A program made the position numbers and the translations under genes. A stretch of 27,504 nucleotides of DNA from an uncultured Streptococcus sp. (lineage in GTDB: Bacteria; Bacillota; Bacilli; Lactobacillales; Streptococcaceae), in contig NZ_CALHWC010000116.1 of the NCBI RefSeq assembly GCF_938036805.1, positions 1 through 27,504 on the forward strand, in the 5' to 3' direction. The notes below the pieces were generated by a model. That model was not told the origin of the DNA and made no database searches. It saw nothing but the letters and a program-made list of their open reading frames with translations. The first letter of the stretch is position 1; each line of letters opens with the position of its first letter. Of this stretch, positions 16,907 to 24,320 are shown in pieces.

Positions 16907-16940
16907 AAAAAAGATTGGATTTTAAAATCCAATCTTTTTT
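16907..16940. terminator. Bidirectional terminator between pepC and pbp1A
   Basis: A 34-bp perfect palindrome centred at 16923/16924. The arms run from A6 through GATTGGATTTT to its exact complement ending in T6, so it gives a U-run on both strands for the two convergent genes. Confidence 0.92.
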
Positions 16941-16943
16941 GGT

Positions 16944-19100
16944 TTATCGATGTTCAGCTCCTTGGTTAGAACTAGTTGAGCTGCTGGTTGTTCCAGAACT
17001 TGTTGAACTTGTTTGGGAACTAGAGTTGGTACTACTATGTTCTTCGCTAGATTCACTCGTACTTTGACTTGAAGATTCTGAGCTTGACTCAGAAGTAGAG
17101 CTTGAAGATGATTGGGTATAAGCGCGGCTGTAAGTAGAAGTACCATTGAGATAGAGATAGGATCCGCTACGGAAAAGTCCGCTTGGTGGTGTCCAGTCTT
17201 CATTGCTATAGCCTGTCAGATAGAGCATCATAGAGCGGTAGACATCGGTTGCTACCTTAACTCCATCGTCTAAAACAGGAGTGAGGCGGTTTGAGTAACC
17301 AGTCCAAACAGCCATAGAGTACTGTGGAGTGTAGCCAACAAACAGCTCGTCTGGTGTGACAATGCTAGAACTATAATAAGGTTTTGTCAACTTCTCTAGC
17401 TCGTCATCTGCATAGTTGGAAGTACCAGTTTTACCTGCTTGATAGACCCCTGGAATTGCAGCATTGGTACCAGTTCCAGACTGAAGAACGGTCTTCATCA
17501 TGTCTGTCATCATGTAGGCTGTCGTCTCTTTCATGGCTTTTGATCCGCCATTTGAAAAGACTTTTTCTGTACCGTCGCTAAAGACAACTCGGTTGACGTA
17601 TTGCGGTTTGTAATATGTACCGCCATTAGCAAAGGCAGCGTAGGCAGCAGCCATTTTTTCGCTACTTGCTCCGTATTGGTTGCCAGATTCGCTCGTATTA
17701 CTTGAAATCGCATTAGAATAATGCATTTCAGGATAATTGATACCAAGGCCATTGAGGAACTTCAATGAATTATCTAATCCGACTGCTTCCAGCGATTTGA
17801 CGGCTGGTACGTTACGGGATTCTTGGATAGCGTATTGGATAGTAATCCAGCCATAATAGCGTTTATCCCAGTTATAGAAAGGAGTAGAGGTTCCAGGGAA
17901 ATAGTAAGGAGCATCTTGGATTGAGGCAGCGGTGGAAGTGAAAACGTTGTATTCCAAGGCTGGGGCATAATCAGTGATTGGTTTCATGGTAGAACCCCAG
18001 TCGCGATTTGTTTCGACTGCTTGGTTGGTACCAAAAGAAACGTTGGAAGACTGATGGCGAGCACCCAGTTGGGCAATGACTTTCCCGTTGGTAACATCCA
18101 TAACGGTTGATGCCACTTGCAGTTCATCATCTGGATAAGCAACATATTCTTCCGTGTTGTAAATATCCCACAATTTTTTCTGGGCTTCGGTATTAACGTT
18201 GGTATAAACTTCCATACCAGTCGTAAGGACATTGTAGCCAGTTTCTTCTTCGACTTGCTCAATAACTTCTTTTAAGTAGTTATCCATATAGGCAGGATAG
18301 CTAGCTGAATTTTTCAAGCTCTGTAAGCCGTCGGTCACTGGTGTATTGATAGCTTGTTCGTATTGTTCTGGTGAGATGTACTTGAGTTCATACATTTCAG
18401 ATAATACGAGATTCCGACGCTGAGTGGCAGCTTCTGGATTTGTATAAGGGTCATATTGGTTAGGAGCTTGAGGCATTCCTGCAAGCAGGGCGATCTGAGG
18501 AAGAGTCAAATCTTTCAAATCTTTGCCATAGTAACTTTGGGAAGCTGTTTGCATCCCGTAATTTCCATTGGACATATAGACTTTATTGACATAGTAGGTC
18601 AGGATTTCTTGCTTGGTAGCCTTGCGTTCGAGTTGAGTTGCCAGCCATGCTTCTTGGATTTTCCGAGAAAGGGTAGCATCCGCTGAGGAAGTGGAGAAAT
18701 AAGTCAACTTGATCAACTGCTGGGTTAAGGTAGATCCCCCTTGACGTCCGCCTCCTTTCAGATTGCTTAGGAAGGCTCCTCCTATCCGAATGAAATCAAC
18801 CCCACGGTGATTAAAGAAGCGGTGGTCCTCAATCGCAACGATAGCATCTACTAGCTGTGTAGGGATCTGGTCTGTTGACGCATTGACACGCTTTTCAGAA
18901 CCGAGGTCCGCAATCAGATTGTTATCGCTATCGTAAATCTTACTTGAAGTTGTTGCGACAAGGTCCTTCTCAGAGAGGGTAGGAGACTTGGAGGCATAGT
19001 ATGTGAAGACAAGAACGCCAGCCACAACTCCAATGATAAAGAGAGATAAGAGGACACTTGCAAGATATTTTAAGGCCTGCAAAAGGGTTTGTTTATTCAT
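16944..19100 (-). CDS. pbp1A: Penicillin-binding protein 1A, bifunctional class A
   Basis: PBP1a polymerises glycan strands and cross-links them outside the membrane. The 718-residue protein has a short cytoplasmic start, a membrane anchor (about 12-34) and the GT51 glycosyltransferase domain with catalytic E91 in EDHRFF and GGSTLTQQL (121-129). The transpeptidase domain carries STMK (S370), SRN (428-430) and KTGT (557-560), the same numbers as I recall for pneumococcal PBP1a. The STMK motif is intact, without the T371 change known from resistant pneumococci. A Ser/Thr-rich tail of about 55 residues ends the protein. ATG 19100 is chosen over GTG 19112: AGGTGG lies 8 nt upstream and MNKQTLL is the family start. 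It overlaps recU by 8 nt. Confidence 0.97.
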   Translation of the reverse strand: MNKQTLLQALKYLASVLLSLFIIGVVAGVLVFTYYASKSPTLSEKDLVATTSSKIYDSDNNLIADLGSEKRVNASTDQIPTQLVDAIVAIEDHRFFNHRGVDFIRIGGAFLSNLKGGGRQGGSTLTQQLIKLTYFSTSSADATLSRKIQEAWLATQLERKATKQEILTYYVNKVYMSNGNYGMQTASQSYYGKDLKDLTLPQIALLAGMPQAPNQYDPYTNPEAATQRRNLVLSEMYELKYISPEQYEQAINTPVTDGLQSLKNSASYPAYMDNYLKEVIEQVEEETGYNVLTTGMEVYTNVNTEAQKKLWDIYNTEEYVAYPDDELQVASTVMDVTNGKVIAQLGARHQSSNVSFGTNQAVETNRDWGSTMKPITDYAPALEYNVFTSTAASIQDAPYYFPGTSTPFYNWDKRYYGWITIQYAIQESRNVPAVKSLEAVGLDNSLKFLNGLGINYPEMHYSNAISSNTSESGNQYGASSEKMAAAYAAFANGGTYYKPQYVNRVVFSDGTEKVFSNGGSKAMKETTAYMMTDMMKTVLQSGTGTNAAIPGVYQAGKTGTSNYADDELEKLTKPYYSSSIVTPDELFVGYTPQYSMAVWTGYSNRLTPVLDDGVKVATDVYRSMMLYLTGYSNEDWTPPSGLFRSGSYLYLNGTSTYSRAYTQSSSSSTSESSSESSSQSTSESSEEHSSTNSSSQTSSTSSGTTSSSTSSNQGAEHR

Positions 19101-19698
19101 TTGTGATACCACCTAGTAGTTTTTGTTCGATAATTTCAAGGTAAGGGATGCTTGGAAATTGCTTTGTTTCGATTAAAAATCCATGTTCTTGAATGTAAGA
19201 TAAAGGGAGGGATTTTCCGCCTTTATCCATCTTATAAAATGTAATCAAATAAGATGCCGGAAGTAGATAGGTCTCCCGCAAGCTAGAGAAGTGCAGTAAG
19301 ACAAAGCAAATTCCATTTTGCTGAAGGACTGCCTCCATATGTTCAATCTGGTGTAGATGGAAATTCTTCAGAGGCATGGCTGTTTTTTGCCGTGTTTCCT
19401 TGGCTTCAAAATCAATATAATGTCCCTTAAAGACACCAGAATAATCGGTCGTGGATGCCTGTCGGAAATAGGCCTCCACAATCTTTGCACGACTGCGTTG
19501 AGGATAGTCCACTTTGACAATCTGAATGGGTGTCGGCTTCTTATGAATGACAGCGAGCCCCCTACTCAAATAGTAGTTGTTGGATTCGTTGATCATCTTT
19601 TCAAAAGACATCCCGCGATTGGCAAAGTTAACAGCCGTCTTTGAACCTGGATGGGCTAGTTTACTTTTTATCTTTAGCTTGTGAGGGTAGTTGACCAT
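19093..19698 (-). CDS. recU: Holliday junction resolvase RecU
   Basis: RecU cleaves Holliday junctions in Firmicutes recombination and chromosome segregation. The 201-residue protein has NRGMSFEKMIN near the N-terminus. The nuclease core is D85 in TTDYSGVFKG and E98/K100 in IDFEAKET; the D-to-E spacing of 13 matches what I recall for the B. subtilis enzyme. AAGGAG lies 4 nt before the ATG at 19698. The recU-pbp1A pair is a conserved Firmicutes arrangement linking chromosome segregation with wall synthesis. Its promoter region overlaps that of divergent ypsA. Confidence 0.96.
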   Translation of the reverse strand: MVNYPHKLKIKSKLAHPGSKTAVNFANRGMSFEKMINESNNYYLSRGLAVIHKKPTPIQIVKVDYPQRSRAKIVEAYFRQASTTDYSGVFKGHYIDFEAKETRQKTAMPLKNFHLHQIEHMEAVLQQNGICFVLLHFSSLRETYLLPASYLITFYKMDKGGKSLPLSYIQEHGFLIETKQFPSIPYLEIIEQKLLGGITNE

Positions 19699-19709
19699 AA
19701 AACTCCTTA

Positions 19710-19739
19710 TTGGTACAATAACATCACTCTATTATATCA
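19710..19739. promoter_or_regulatory. Overlapping divergent promoters for recU and ypsA
   Basis: On the minus strand TGATATAAT (19731-19739) is an extended -10 for recU. On the plus strand TTGGTA (19710-19715), a 17-bp spacer and TATATC (19733-19738) could serve ypsA. The two -10 elements occupy the same bases, so polymerase binding in the two directions should be mutually exclusive. Confidence 0.5.
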
Positions 19740-19765
19740 TAAAAATATTTTTTGAGGGAGAATAA

Positions 19766-20293
19766 ATGACAGGTCTATTAATTGTAGGGTATAAGGCTTT
19801 TGAACTTGGCATTATGAATGAGAAAGACATGCGCATCAAGATCATCAAAGAGGCGGTCAGACGGGATTTACAGCGCCTGCTGGATGAAGGATTGGAGTGG
19901 CTTATCTTCACGGGAAATCTAGGTTTTGAAACTTGGGTTTTGGAAGTCGCTCGGGAATTGAGAGAAGATTATAATTTCAAGATTGCGACGATTTTTCTTT
20001 TCGAGGATCAGGGAAAAAATTGGAACGAAGGAAATCAGGCTAAACTAGCAGATTTTAAACAAGTAGATTTTGTCAAATATGCCTATCCTAGCTATCAAAA
20101 TCCGAGTCAGTTTCGTGAGTACAACCAATTTCTACTTCAAAATACGGACGGTGCTTACCTGTTTTACGATGAAGAAAACGAGACCAATCTTAAGTATCTT
20201 TACAGGGAGATGAAGAATCAAGAACAGTATTTTATCAAAAAATTAACATTTGATGATCTGAATGAGGTTGCAGAAATTTTTTCGGAAAAGTAG
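19766..20293 (+). CDS. ypsA: YpsA-like DUF1273 (SLOG-fold) protein
   Basis: The 175-residue protein starts MTGLLIVGYKAFELGI and contains LEWLIFTGNLGFETWVLEVA, the Rossmann-like nucleotide-binding stretch of the DUF1273/YpsA family, and later NTDGAYLFYDEENETNLKYL. YpsA of B. subtilis and S. aureus has been linked to cell division; the ligand is not established as far as I know. The neighbour gpsB is the conserved partner gene in many Firmicutes, supporting the call. GAGGGAG (19754-19760) precedes the ATG. Confidence 0.88.
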   Translation: MTGLLIVGYKAFELGIMNEKDMRIKIIKEAVRRDLQRLLDEGLEWLIFTGNLGFETWVLEVARELREDYNFKIATIFLFEDQGKNWNEGNQAKLADFKQVDFVKYAYPSYQNPSQFREYNQFLLQNTDGAYLFYDEENETNLKYLYREMKNQEQYFIKKLTFDDLNEVAEIFSEK

Positions 20294-20303
20294 GGTATAA
20301 ATC

Positions 20304-20333
20304 TTGCTTTTTATAGGTGATTTCGTATATAAT
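20304..20333 (+). promoter_or_regulatory. gpsB promoter
   Basis: TTGCTT (20304-20309), an 18-bp spacer and TATAAT (20328-20333), located in the 71-nt gap after ypsA, give gpsB a start independent of ypsA. Confidence 0.6.
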
Positions 20334-20364
20334 TGGATATGATAAACTAGATTGGAGTGAGAGC

Positions 20365-20709
20365 ATGGCGAGTATTATTTATACAGCAAAAGATATTTTT
20401 GATCAAGACTTTAAGCGTGAAGTACGAGGATATAGTAAGGCTGAAGTGGATGAATTTTTAGATGATGTGATTAAGGATTATGAAACTTATGCAGCTTTGG
20501 TAAAGGAGTTGCGTGAGGAGATTAATATTCTCAAAGAACAAGTATCTAATCAAGCGACTGATACTCCTTCGGTTCCTAGTCAGCCAGCTCAACCAACGAT
20601 TGAGATGCCACAGATGGGAACAGCGACTAACTTCGATATTTTGAAACGCTTAAGCCGTTTGGAAAAGGAAGTTTTTGGCAAGCAAATTCTGGATAACGAA
20701 GAGCAATAA
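20365..20709 (+). CDS. gpsB: Cell division regulator GpsB
   Basis: GpsB is a small DivIVA-like coiled-coil protein that docks penicillin-binding proteins and division factors at the septum and balances septal and peripheral wall growth. The 114-residue protein has the N-terminal DivIVA-like segment IFDQDFKREVRGYSKAEVDE, a coiled coil (about 27-62), a Pro/Gln linker, and a C-terminal helix NFDILKRLSRLEKEVFG that trimerises in relatives. The start is at 20365, with GGAGTGAG upstream; the in-frame ATG at 20317 lies before the promoter -10 and is rejected. It lies immediately before rnpB. Confidence 0.95.
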   Translation: MASIIYTAKDIFDQDFKREVRGYSKAEVDEFLDDVIKDYETYAALVKELREEINILKEQVSNQATDTPSVPSQPAQPTIEMPQMGTATNFDILKRLSRLEKEVFGKQILDNEEQ

Positions 20710-20718
20710 TGTTGCAGA

Positions 20719-21100
20719 GTGCAATTTTTGGATAATCGCGTGAAGATTTGATATTTTCATGAGGAAAGTCCATGCTAGCACCGGCTGTGATGCTGGTAGT
20801 GTTTGTGCTAGGCGAAACAATAAGCCTAGGGACGGAGCAATCCGTTACGGCGACTGAAAGGGCTAAGTCTTTAGATAGGTCTGAATAGGTCTGAAAGTGC
20901 CACAGTGACGTAGTTCTTCTGGAAACAGAAGAAGTGGAACGCGGTAAACCCCTCAAGCTAGCAACCCAAACTTTGGTCGGGGCACGGAATGCGTGGAAAC
21001 GAACATAGCATTCTGACTGGAAACAGTAGACAGATGATTATCGAAGGAGATGGTACCTAGTCATTTCTGGAACAAAACATGGCTTATAGAAAATTGCACA
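20719..21100 (+). ncRNA. rnpB: RNase P RNA (Bacillus type, class B)
   Basis: This is the catalytic RNA that matures tRNA 5' ends. The conserved GAGGAAAGTCCATGCTAGC core (P4 5' half) is at about 20761-20779, with the matching 3' core GGCTTATAG at 21081-21089. GTGCAATTTT near 20719 pairs with AAAATTGCAC near 21090 to form helix P1, fixing the ends within a few bases. The roughly 380-nt length fits. An AATAAT at 20705-20710 lies where a -10 would give a start at about 20718. It follows gpsB, a location I recall as shared with other streptococci. Confidence 0.96.
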
Positions 21101-21106
21101 TAGGTT

Positions 21107-21128
21107 AGCTAGCGTATGCTAGCTTTTT
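21107..21128 (+). terminator. rnpB terminator
   Basis: AGCTAGC (21107-21113) and GCTAGCT (21118-21124) form a 7-bp perfect stem with a GTAT loop, followed by five T residues. Confidence 0.88.
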
Positions 21129-21289
21129 GATTAAGATATAGAGCCCCTTAGACAGAAGATTGATGCAAGGGACAAAATAGGAAAGTAAGGTTTTTCTCAA
21201 AAAGAGGAGCCGAGCAAGAACATTCTGCTTTCTAGCTGAGGCCAGTTTTTAACGGCGTGGCTCAGCGGATAGTGATAGAGTAAGAAAGA
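21129..21289 (+). promoter_or_regulatory. Structured leader upstream of the rRNA methyltransferase gene
   Basis: This gap holds no gene. It contains a hairpin of GCTGAGGCCA (21235-21244) with TGGCTCAGC (21258-21266, one bulged G), and an upstream CCCTT/AAGGG pair near 21145 and 21167. No strong SD precedes the ATG at 21290. Lactobacillales have a described cis RNA, the 23S-methyl motif, in leaders of 23S rRNA methyltransferase genes, so this is a candidate; I cannot confirm the consensus by eye. Confidence 0.4.
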
Positions 21290-22444
21290 ATGAAAGAAAA
21301 ATTTAATTTAATTGCTACTGCAGCAGCAGGTCTAGAAGCTGTGGTTGGCCGTGAAGTTCGGGATTTGGGTATAGATTGTCAGGTTGAAAATGGTCGTGTC
21401 CGCTTTAGTGGCGATGTCAAAACCATTATTCAAACCAATCTCTGGCTACGCTCGGCAGATCGGATCAAGATTGTTGTGGGTACATTTCCAGCCAAAACAT
21501 TTGAAGAACTTTTTCAAGGCGTCTTTGCTTTGGACTGGGAAAATTATCTACCTTTAGGCGCCAGATTTCCCATTTCTAAAGCCAAATGTGTCAAGTCAAA
21601 ATTGCATAATGAGCCCAGCGTTCAAGCCATTTCAAAAAAAGCAGTTGTAAAAAAACTGCAAAAGTATTATGCTCGTCCAGAAGGTGTCCCCTTGCAGGAA
21701 AATGGAGCAGAGTTTAAGATTGAAGTTTCTATTTTGAAAGATTTAGTAACGGTCATGATTGATACCAGTGGTTCTAGCTTGTTCAAACGTGGCTATCGGA
21801 CAGAAAAAGGCGGAGCGCCAATTAAGGAAAATATGGCAGCTGCGATTTTACTTTTGTCAAACTGGTATCCAGACAAACCCTTGATTGATCCGACCTGCGG
21901 ATCAGGAACCTTCTGTATCGAAGCGGCCATGATTGGGATGAAGATGGCTCCAGGTTTGCACCGTTCCTTTGCTTTTGAAGACTGGAATTGGGTAGACAAG
22001 GACTTGGTACGTCGACTTCGGGCAGAAGCTCTAGCTCAGATTGACCAAGACATCCAACTGGATATTTCAGGTTCGGACTTGGATGCTCGTCTGGTAGAGA
22101 TTGCCAAGAAAAATGCGGAAGAAGCCGGCGTGGCTGACCAGATTCACTTTAAGCAAATGCGGCTGCAAGATCTTCATACGGACAAAATCAATGGCGTGAT
22201 TATCTCCAATCCGCCTTATGGCGAGCGTTTGTTGGACGATGATGCGGTGACCAAGCTCTATCAAGAAATGGGACAAACCTTTGCTCCTTTGAAGACCTGG
22301 AGTAAATTTATCTTGACCAGTGATGAGGCCTTTGAAGCCAAATATGGCAGTCAGGCGGATAAAAAGCGAAAACTTTACAATGGTACTTTAAAAGTTGATT
22401 TATATCAATACTTTGGCCAAAGGGTCAAAAGACAACTAGATTAG
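21290..22444 (+). CDS. rlmL: THUMP-domain rRNA methyltransferase, RlmL/YpsC-like
   Basis: The 384-residue protein has an N-terminal ferredoxin-like/THUMP region (about 1-160). A class I AdoMet methyltransferase domain follows, with DPTCGSGT (200-207) as the cofactor loop, SGSDLDARLVEIAKKNA, and the N6/N2-amine catalytic motif NPPY (307-310). This is the UPF0020/RlmL-N family that makes m2G in 23S rRNA; the exact target in this organism is inferred from family only. It follows rnpB after its terminator, and mapZ follows within 12 nt, so the two are likely co-transcribed. Confidence 0.93.
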   Translation: MKEKFNLIATAAAGLEAVVGREVRDLGIDCQVENGRVRFSGDVKTIIQTNLWLRSADRIKIVVGTFPAKTFEELFQGVFALDWENYLPLGARFPISKAKCVKSKLHNEPSVQAISKKAVVKKLQKYYARPEGVPLQENGAEFKIEVSILKDLVTVMIDTSGSSLFKRGYRTEKGGAPIKENMAAAILLLSNWYPDKPLIDPTCGSGTFCIEAAMIGMKMAPGLHRSFAFEDWNWVDKDLVRRLRAEALAQIDQDIQLDISGSDLDARLVEIAKKNAEEAGVADQIHFKQMRLQDLHTDKINGVIISNPPYGERLLDDDAVTKLYQEMGQTFAPLKTWSKFILTSDEAFEAKYGSQADKKRKLYNGTLKVDLYQYFGQRVKRQLD

Positions 22445-22456
22445 AAAGGAAATGCT

Positions 22457-23929
22457 GTGAGCAAAGAAGAAAAGATGGCAACAGAGCAAGAATCAAAAGA
22501 AACCGTTCTTGACTTAGAAGATGCGAAAGAAATGACGGTCGGTCAGGCTGCTCGGAAAAACGAGGAAGTCGAAGCTGGTGTGACCGAAGGAGACAACATC
22601 CTTGATAAATACATCAAGCAACACCGAGATGAAATCGAAGCAGGGAAATTTGAAACCCAAAAGCTGAGAATCATGGAAGAGCTGGCACAACAAAAAGAAG
22701 CTTTGATACAAGAGACCATCAAACAGCTTAAGAGTCAGTCTCAGGCGAAGGAAAATACTGCCAATGTGCCATTACCTTCGGTGCAGCCAGTGAAAGCAGA
22801 AACTGCAAACTCGGCAAATGTAGAGACTACAAAGGCTGCACAACCAGCGCTAACAGTTGCAGCTGAAGCACCAACCATCCCGGCAACAAAGCCGGTATCA
22901 AAGCCAGTTCCGACAGTATTTGAAGATGAGGACGATACTGAGACAAAGCCTTTCTACAAGAAGAAAGCCTTCCTATACTCAGCCTTAGGTCTTGTAGCGC
23001 TTGCCGCTGGAACGACTTGGTATTTTCATCAGGGGTGGGGGAGTCACAAGTCGACAACTGGTTCCAGTTCGACAGTTTCTTCTAGCAAAAAGAAATCTAC
23101 AAGCCCTAGTGAAGCTAAGAAAGAGGCTGCTAAAGAATTTGAAGACCTTTATGCTAGCTTCTTTACTGATAGTAGTCAGACAGCTATCAAAAATGATAAA
23201 TTTGGTGATTTGGACAAGTTGAAGGCTAAGTTGGATATCTTGACTGGTAGCTCAGAATATACAGCTGCTAAGAAGAAATATGATGATCTTGTTAAGCAAA
23301 TTTCAGCGATCCAAAGTGTCAATTCACAATTCAACACAGGTGCTATCGTTGATGGTCTACTGAAGACGGATGCCCAAGTGAAAGAAAATGCCAATCTTCC
23401 AGATGTATCGACAGGTAATAACAAGTTAGATGAAGTCTTGAAAGCGGCTATCGCTCAAGGACGCAGTCAACAGTTACCAGCACCGGCGCCTAGTCCAACA
23501 GTGGAACCGTCAGCGCCATCAACAGTGCCAACAGCACCAGCCGCACCATCAACGCCGCCAGCTGTTAATCCTGCGCCTAGTGACCCTAGTGGTATTAGAA
23601 ATGCAGAAACTGGTATCGGACTGCCAAGTGCAGGAGTTAACCTCCAGCGCCACCTTAGCCGTGTGCCTTACAATCAAGCTGCGATTGATGATGTGAACAA
23701 TCCTGCTTGGACCTTCAATCCAGATGTCTTGGAAACAATCCTCAAGGTGTCTCGCGAGCGTGGTTATATCACAGGAGACCAGTTTATCCTTGAAAAAGTT
23801 AATATTATCAATGGAAATGGCTACTACAATCTCTTTAAGCCAGACGGCACTTATCTATTTAGTATGAACTGTAAGACAGGCTACTTTGTAGGAAATGGAG
23901 CTGGTTATGCGGATGATTTGGATTACTAA
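22457..23929 (+). CDS. mapZ: Mid-cell-anchored protein MapZ (LocZ)
   Basis: MapZ marks the division site in streptococci, positions FtsZ and is a StkP substrate. The 490-residue protein starts at GTG 22457 (AAAGGA upstream; MSK N-terminus as in relatives). The cytoplasmic domain has the conserved ELTVGQA-like block EMTVGQAARKNEEVEAGV (25-42) and ILDKYIKQHRDEIEAGKF. One membrane segment (171-190) follows. The extracellular part has a helical domain (about 218-325), a Pro/Ala-rich linker (about 337-378), and the conserved C-terminal peptidoglycan-binding domain ending NGNGYYNLFKPDGTYLF and GYADDLDY. Compared with pneumococcal MapZ as I remember it, the linker is Pro/Ala-rich rather than Ser-rich and the cytoplasmic middle is different. 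The next gene is the SRR adhesin rather than gnd. Confidence 0.94.
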   Translation: MSKEEKMATEQESKETVLDLEDAKEMTVGQAARKNEEVEAGVTEGDNILDKYIKQHRDEIEAGKFETQKLRIMEELAQQKEALIQETIKQLKSQSQAKENTANVPLPSVQPVKAETANSANVETTKAAQPALTVAAEAPTIPATKPVSKPVPTVFEDEDDTETKPFYKKKAFLYSALGLVALAAGTTWYFHQGWGSHKSTTGSSSTVSSSKKKSTSPSEAKKEAAKEFEDLYASFFTDSSQTAIKNDKFGDLDKLKAKLDILTGSSEYTAAKKKYDDLVKQISAIQSVNSQFNTGAIVDGLLKTDAQVKENANLPDVSTGNNKLDEVLKAAIAQGRSQQLPAPAPSPTVEPSAPSTVPTAPAAPSTPPAVNPAPSDPSGIRNAETGIGLPSAGVNLQRHLSRVPYNQAAIDDVNNPAWTFNPDVLETILKVSRERGYITGDQFILEKVNIINGNGYYNLFKPDGTYLFSMNCKTGYFVGNGAGYADDLDY

Positions 23930-23963
23930 GCATCTTTCTGGCTAATTCATAACAACATATAAT

Positions 23964-24020
23964 AAAAAAGTTAGACGGGTCTGAGGTCATGTATCTCGGA
24001 CAGGCTGTCTAACTTTTTTT
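23964..24020 (+). terminator. mapZ terminator
   Basis: AAAAAAGTTAGAC (23964-23976) pairs with GTCTAACTTTTTT (24007-24019). An inner imperfect pair (GTCTGAG with CTCGGAC) extends the hairpin, and a T7 run ends it. Confidence 0.87.
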
Positions 24021-24085
24021 GTATAAATAGTTACGTATTGTTATTTCTTATAATAATCTATAGTTTAAATCTCTAGGTTAATATA

Positions 24086-24116
24086 GATAACTCAAGATAG
24101 CTTGAGTTATCAAGCT
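24086..24116. promoter_or_regulatory. Two overlapping dyads with three evenly spaced half-sites upstream of the adhesin
   Basis: GATAACTCAAG (24086-24096) and CTTGAGTTATC (24101-24111) are perfect complements around ATAG. A second dyad, AGCTTGA (24099-24105) and TCAAGCT (24110-24116), shares the middle arm. This leaves TCAAG, CTTGA, TCAAG half-sites about 9 bp apart. No T-run follows. It lies about 30 bp upstream of the best -35, an activator-like position. Confidence 0.55.
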
Positions 24117-24145
24117 TATTGTCAATAAATAAAGATTCCAATAGA

Positions 24146-24174
24146 TTGAATTCTTGTCTTATTTTTGTTAAAAT
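24146..24174 (+). promoter_or_regulatory. Candidate promoter of the SRR adhesin gene
   Basis: TTGAAT (24146-24151), a 17-bp spacer and TAAAAT (24169-24174) with TG forming an extended -10. The predicted start near 24181 leaves an unusually long leader of about 140 nt before the ATG. I see no gene in 24021-24320. Confidence 0.6.
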
Positions 24175-24320
24175 ACTATCTGGAGCATTAGGACACCTAG
24201 CATAAAAATGTTAAAAGTGTGTATTTTTGCTTATAAACTATAGCACGCAATAAGTCGGTTTCTTTGCTAATGGTCATGAGATTAACAAAGGCTGGCATGT
24301 TGAAAAAGGAAAGGAAAACG

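Noticed and set aside
19101..19112. GTG start giving pbp1A four extra residues
   Set aside because: The GTG overlaps the SD (AGGTGG) that serves the ATG at 19100, and the MNK N-terminus matches pneumococcal PBP1a.
20627..20956. A 109-codon minus-strand frame over rnpB
   Set aside because: It lies across the RNase P RNA and the gpsB end; the conserved RNA structure explains the sequence.
24041..24060. TATAAT at 24049-24054 as adhesin promoter
   Set aside because: No -35 at acceptable spacing, and it would make the leader longer than 260 nt; the 24146-24174 promoter is better.
24297..24320. In-frame upstream ATG for the SRR adhesin
   Set aside because: It would add eight residues before the MF-type N-terminus seen in GspB-like proteins; the ATG at 24321 has purine-rich SD-like sequence. 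Not fully excluded.
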